A stretch of 7,156 nt of DNA from Candidatus Omnitrophota bacterium (lineage in GTDB: Bacteria > Omnitrophota > Gorgyraeia > Gygaellales > Profunditerraquicolaceae). The notes beneath the pieces were generated by a model. The model saw only the letters and a list, made by a program, of their open reading frames with translations. It made no database searches and was not told the DNA's origin. Shown here in pieces: positions 5,885 through 7,156 of the stretch. Every line of letters starts with the position of its first letter. The first letter of the stretch is position 1. The stretch is from NCBI GenBank assembly GCA_016931435.1, contig JAFGET010000148.1, positions 1-7,156 on the forward strand, in the 5' to 3' direction. Made by a program: the position numbers and the translations under genes.

Positions 5885-5887
5885 ATT

Positions 5888-7144
5888 TTAAGCAAAATAA
5901 GCGGCATTGTTCGAAGTAGTCACTTTTAAACGGATAAGCTTGTTCTCTAAACAAAGCTCGCTCTTTTTTTTTATTTTTAAATAATTATCCGTAAAGCCAT
6001 ACCAGTATCGCGGGTCTTCTTTTAACCTTGCTTCTATAAGCACGTCCATCCGCTTATTCACAAAATTACGGAAGGCCTTTAAAGCGCAAAGGCGGCAAAC
6101 CTTGCTTAACATCTCTGACCGTTTTTTGACAACGGGCTCCGGAATATTGTTTCCAAGCATATAAGCACCGGTGCCCGCCCTTTTTGAATATGGAAAAATA
6201 TGCACCTTAAGCGGATCGATCCTTTTTATCAAATCGCAAGTATTACGGAAATTATCCTCATCCTCTCCGGGAAACCCCACCATGACATCGGTAGTAATAG
6301 AGATCGCGGGGATGCTTTTTTTTAATTTACGCGCGATATTTAAAAAATCGGTCGATGAATATTTACGCTTCATCTTTTCTAAGATCTTATCGTCTCCGCT
6401 TTGTAAAGGAATATGCAGGTGCCTGCAGGCGATCTTAGAGAGCGCGATCGCTTCAACTAATTCATCGGTGACATCTTGAGGCTCAATAGAACTTAACCTC
6501 AGGCGCAAAAGTCCGTCGCTGGAAAGAACCTCTAGTTTTTTGATCAGCTTTGCCAGGCCTATCTTTTGCTTAAGGTCTTTTCCGTATGCGCCTAAACACA
6601 CCCCGCAAAGGATGATCTCTTTAAAGCCGTTTTTCACCAACCCGCGCGCTTCCTTTAATACCATAAACAGAGGCTTGCTTTTAGGCTTGCCCCTTACCAG
6701 CGGAACTTTACAATAAGAACAAAAATTATCGCATCCTTCCTGTATTTTTAAAAAAGCGCGGGTATGCCCCTTGAAGGCGGTTATCCCTGGAAGGCTATTT
6801 TTGTCTCTGCGGCAGAATAAAAAAGGAATATCCTTTTTGCCCTCATTTTTTACAATATGATCTATGCCTTTTATTTTAGTGATTTCTGACACATCTCGTC
6901 TTAATTGAACGTAGCAACCGGTAACCACAATTTTAGCATAAGGGTTTTGACGGCGGGCGTAATTGATATAATAACGGGATTTACGGTCTGCGGCAGCAGT
7001 TACGGTGCAGGTATTGATCACATAGATATCCGCGGGTCCAATTTCTTCTTCTTTGAAACCCCGCGCAAGGAACCCTTCCCTGATAAGCTGAGTGTCATAT
7101 TGATTGACCTTGCAGCCTAATGTGTAAAATTTAACCGTGCGCAT
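5888..7144 (-). CDS. mtaB: tRNA t6A37 methylthiotransferase MtaB-type (radical SAM, MiaB family)
   Basis: This enzyme is predicted to add a methylthio group to N6-threonylcarbamoyladenosine-37 of ANN-decoding tRNAs, using two [4Fe-4S] clusters. The 418 residues have the family layout. The N-terminal UPF0004 domain has Cys11 (TLGCKVN), Cys46 (NTCTVT) and Cys77 (TGCY). The radical SAM triad is Cys138-x3-Cys142-x2-Cys145 (EGCDNFCSYC). HIPLQSGDD (244-252) and DVMVGFPGE (286-294) follow, and a TRAM-like RNA-binding tail runs from about 360. LGCKVNQYD at the start favours MtaB over MiaB or RimO. Extra Cys pairs appear at 180/183 (LCGVCLG) and 350/353. ATG 7144 fits the family start; no Shine-Dalgarno site is visible in the 12 bases left, and its promoter lies outside the window. 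In Bacillus mtaB neighbours rpsU, but no rpsU is seen here. Confidence 0.9.
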   Translation of the reverse strand: MRTVKFYTLGCKVNQYDTQLIREGFLARGFKEEEIGPADIYVINTCTVTAAADRKSRYYINYARRQNPYAKIVVTGCYVQLRRDVSEITKIKGIDHIVKNEGKKDIPFLFCRRDKNSLPGITAFKGHTRAFLKIQEGCDNFCSYCKVPLVRGKPKSKPLFMVLKEARGLVKNGFKEIILCGVCLGAYGKDLKQKIGLAKLIKKLEVLSSDGLLRLRLSSIEPQDVTDELVEAIALSKIACRHLHIPLQSGDDKILEKMKRKYSSTDFLNIARKLKKSIPAISITTDVMVGFPGEDEDNFRNTCDLIKRIDPLKVHIFPYSKRAGTGAYMLGNNIPEPVVKKRSEMLSKVCRLCALKAFRNFVNKRMDVLIEARLKEDPRYWYGFTDNYLKIKKKSELCLENKLIRLKVTTSNNAAYFA

Positions 7145-7156
7145 TGAATTTAATAA

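Noticed and set aside
5771..5887. Missed small gene such as rpsU between mtaB and the cvpA-like gene
   Set aside because: The gap is only 117 bases, is filled by promoter and palindrome, and contains no frame resembling ribosomal protein bS21.
1..7156. CRISPR array, insertion sequence with transposase, or phage genes
   Set aside because: No regularly spaced repeats and no transposase, integrase or phage protein is encoded. The only repeats are those around the tRNA gene.

Overview
The window is bacterial chromosome of moderate GC. Every convincing gene is read from the minus strand, so the text below runs from high to low coordinates. No gene names the species outright. The combination of a cvpA-nif3-dnaG-rpoD cluster, a tiny DUF2582-type winged-helix gene coupled to a pseudopilin, and a tRNA gene without an encoded CCA fits an uncultured Gram-negative lineage. 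My best guess is Candidatus Omnitrophota (PVC group), a low-to-moderate confidence inference from gene content only.

Layout in order of transcription: (1) 7144-5888, a MtaB-type radical SAM tRNA methylthiotransferase. (2) A 117-base gap with a weak hairpin, a 12-base perfect palindrome resembling a LacI/CcpA-family operator, and a near-consensus sigma70 promoter (TTGAAA-17-TATACT). (3) A tightly packed operon: CvpA-family membrane protein, Nif3/DUF34-family protein (4-base overlap), DNA primase DnaG (3-base gap) and the primary sigma factor RpoD (15-base gap). This is a variant of the macromolecular synthesis operon without rpsU in view. (4) A 215-base non-coding stretch (775-989) with a strong promoter, a partial duplicate of the 5' end of the next tRNA gene and its leader, and a palindromic element between the two copies. 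(5) tRNA-Glu(CUC). (6) A consensus promoter (TTGACA-17-TAAAAT) and a perfect AGGAGG site driving a 66-residue winged-helix protein, whose stop codon overlaps the start of a short type IV pilus/pseudopilin-like protein ending at the window edge.

The operon ties replication priming (DnaG) to transcription initiation (RpoD). All three promoters I can read have exactly 17-base spacers and 5/6 to 6/6 hexamers, which fits recognition by the RpoD encoded here. The translation genes (MtaB, tRNA-Glu) flank this core. The least ordinary part is 762-916: a palindromic element of about 90 bases sits between two 34-base copies (31 identical) of the tRNA-Glu 5' end plus leader. It separates the strong upstream promoter from the intact tRNA. 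I did not find a large undescribed system; most of the window is conserved housekeeping DNA.
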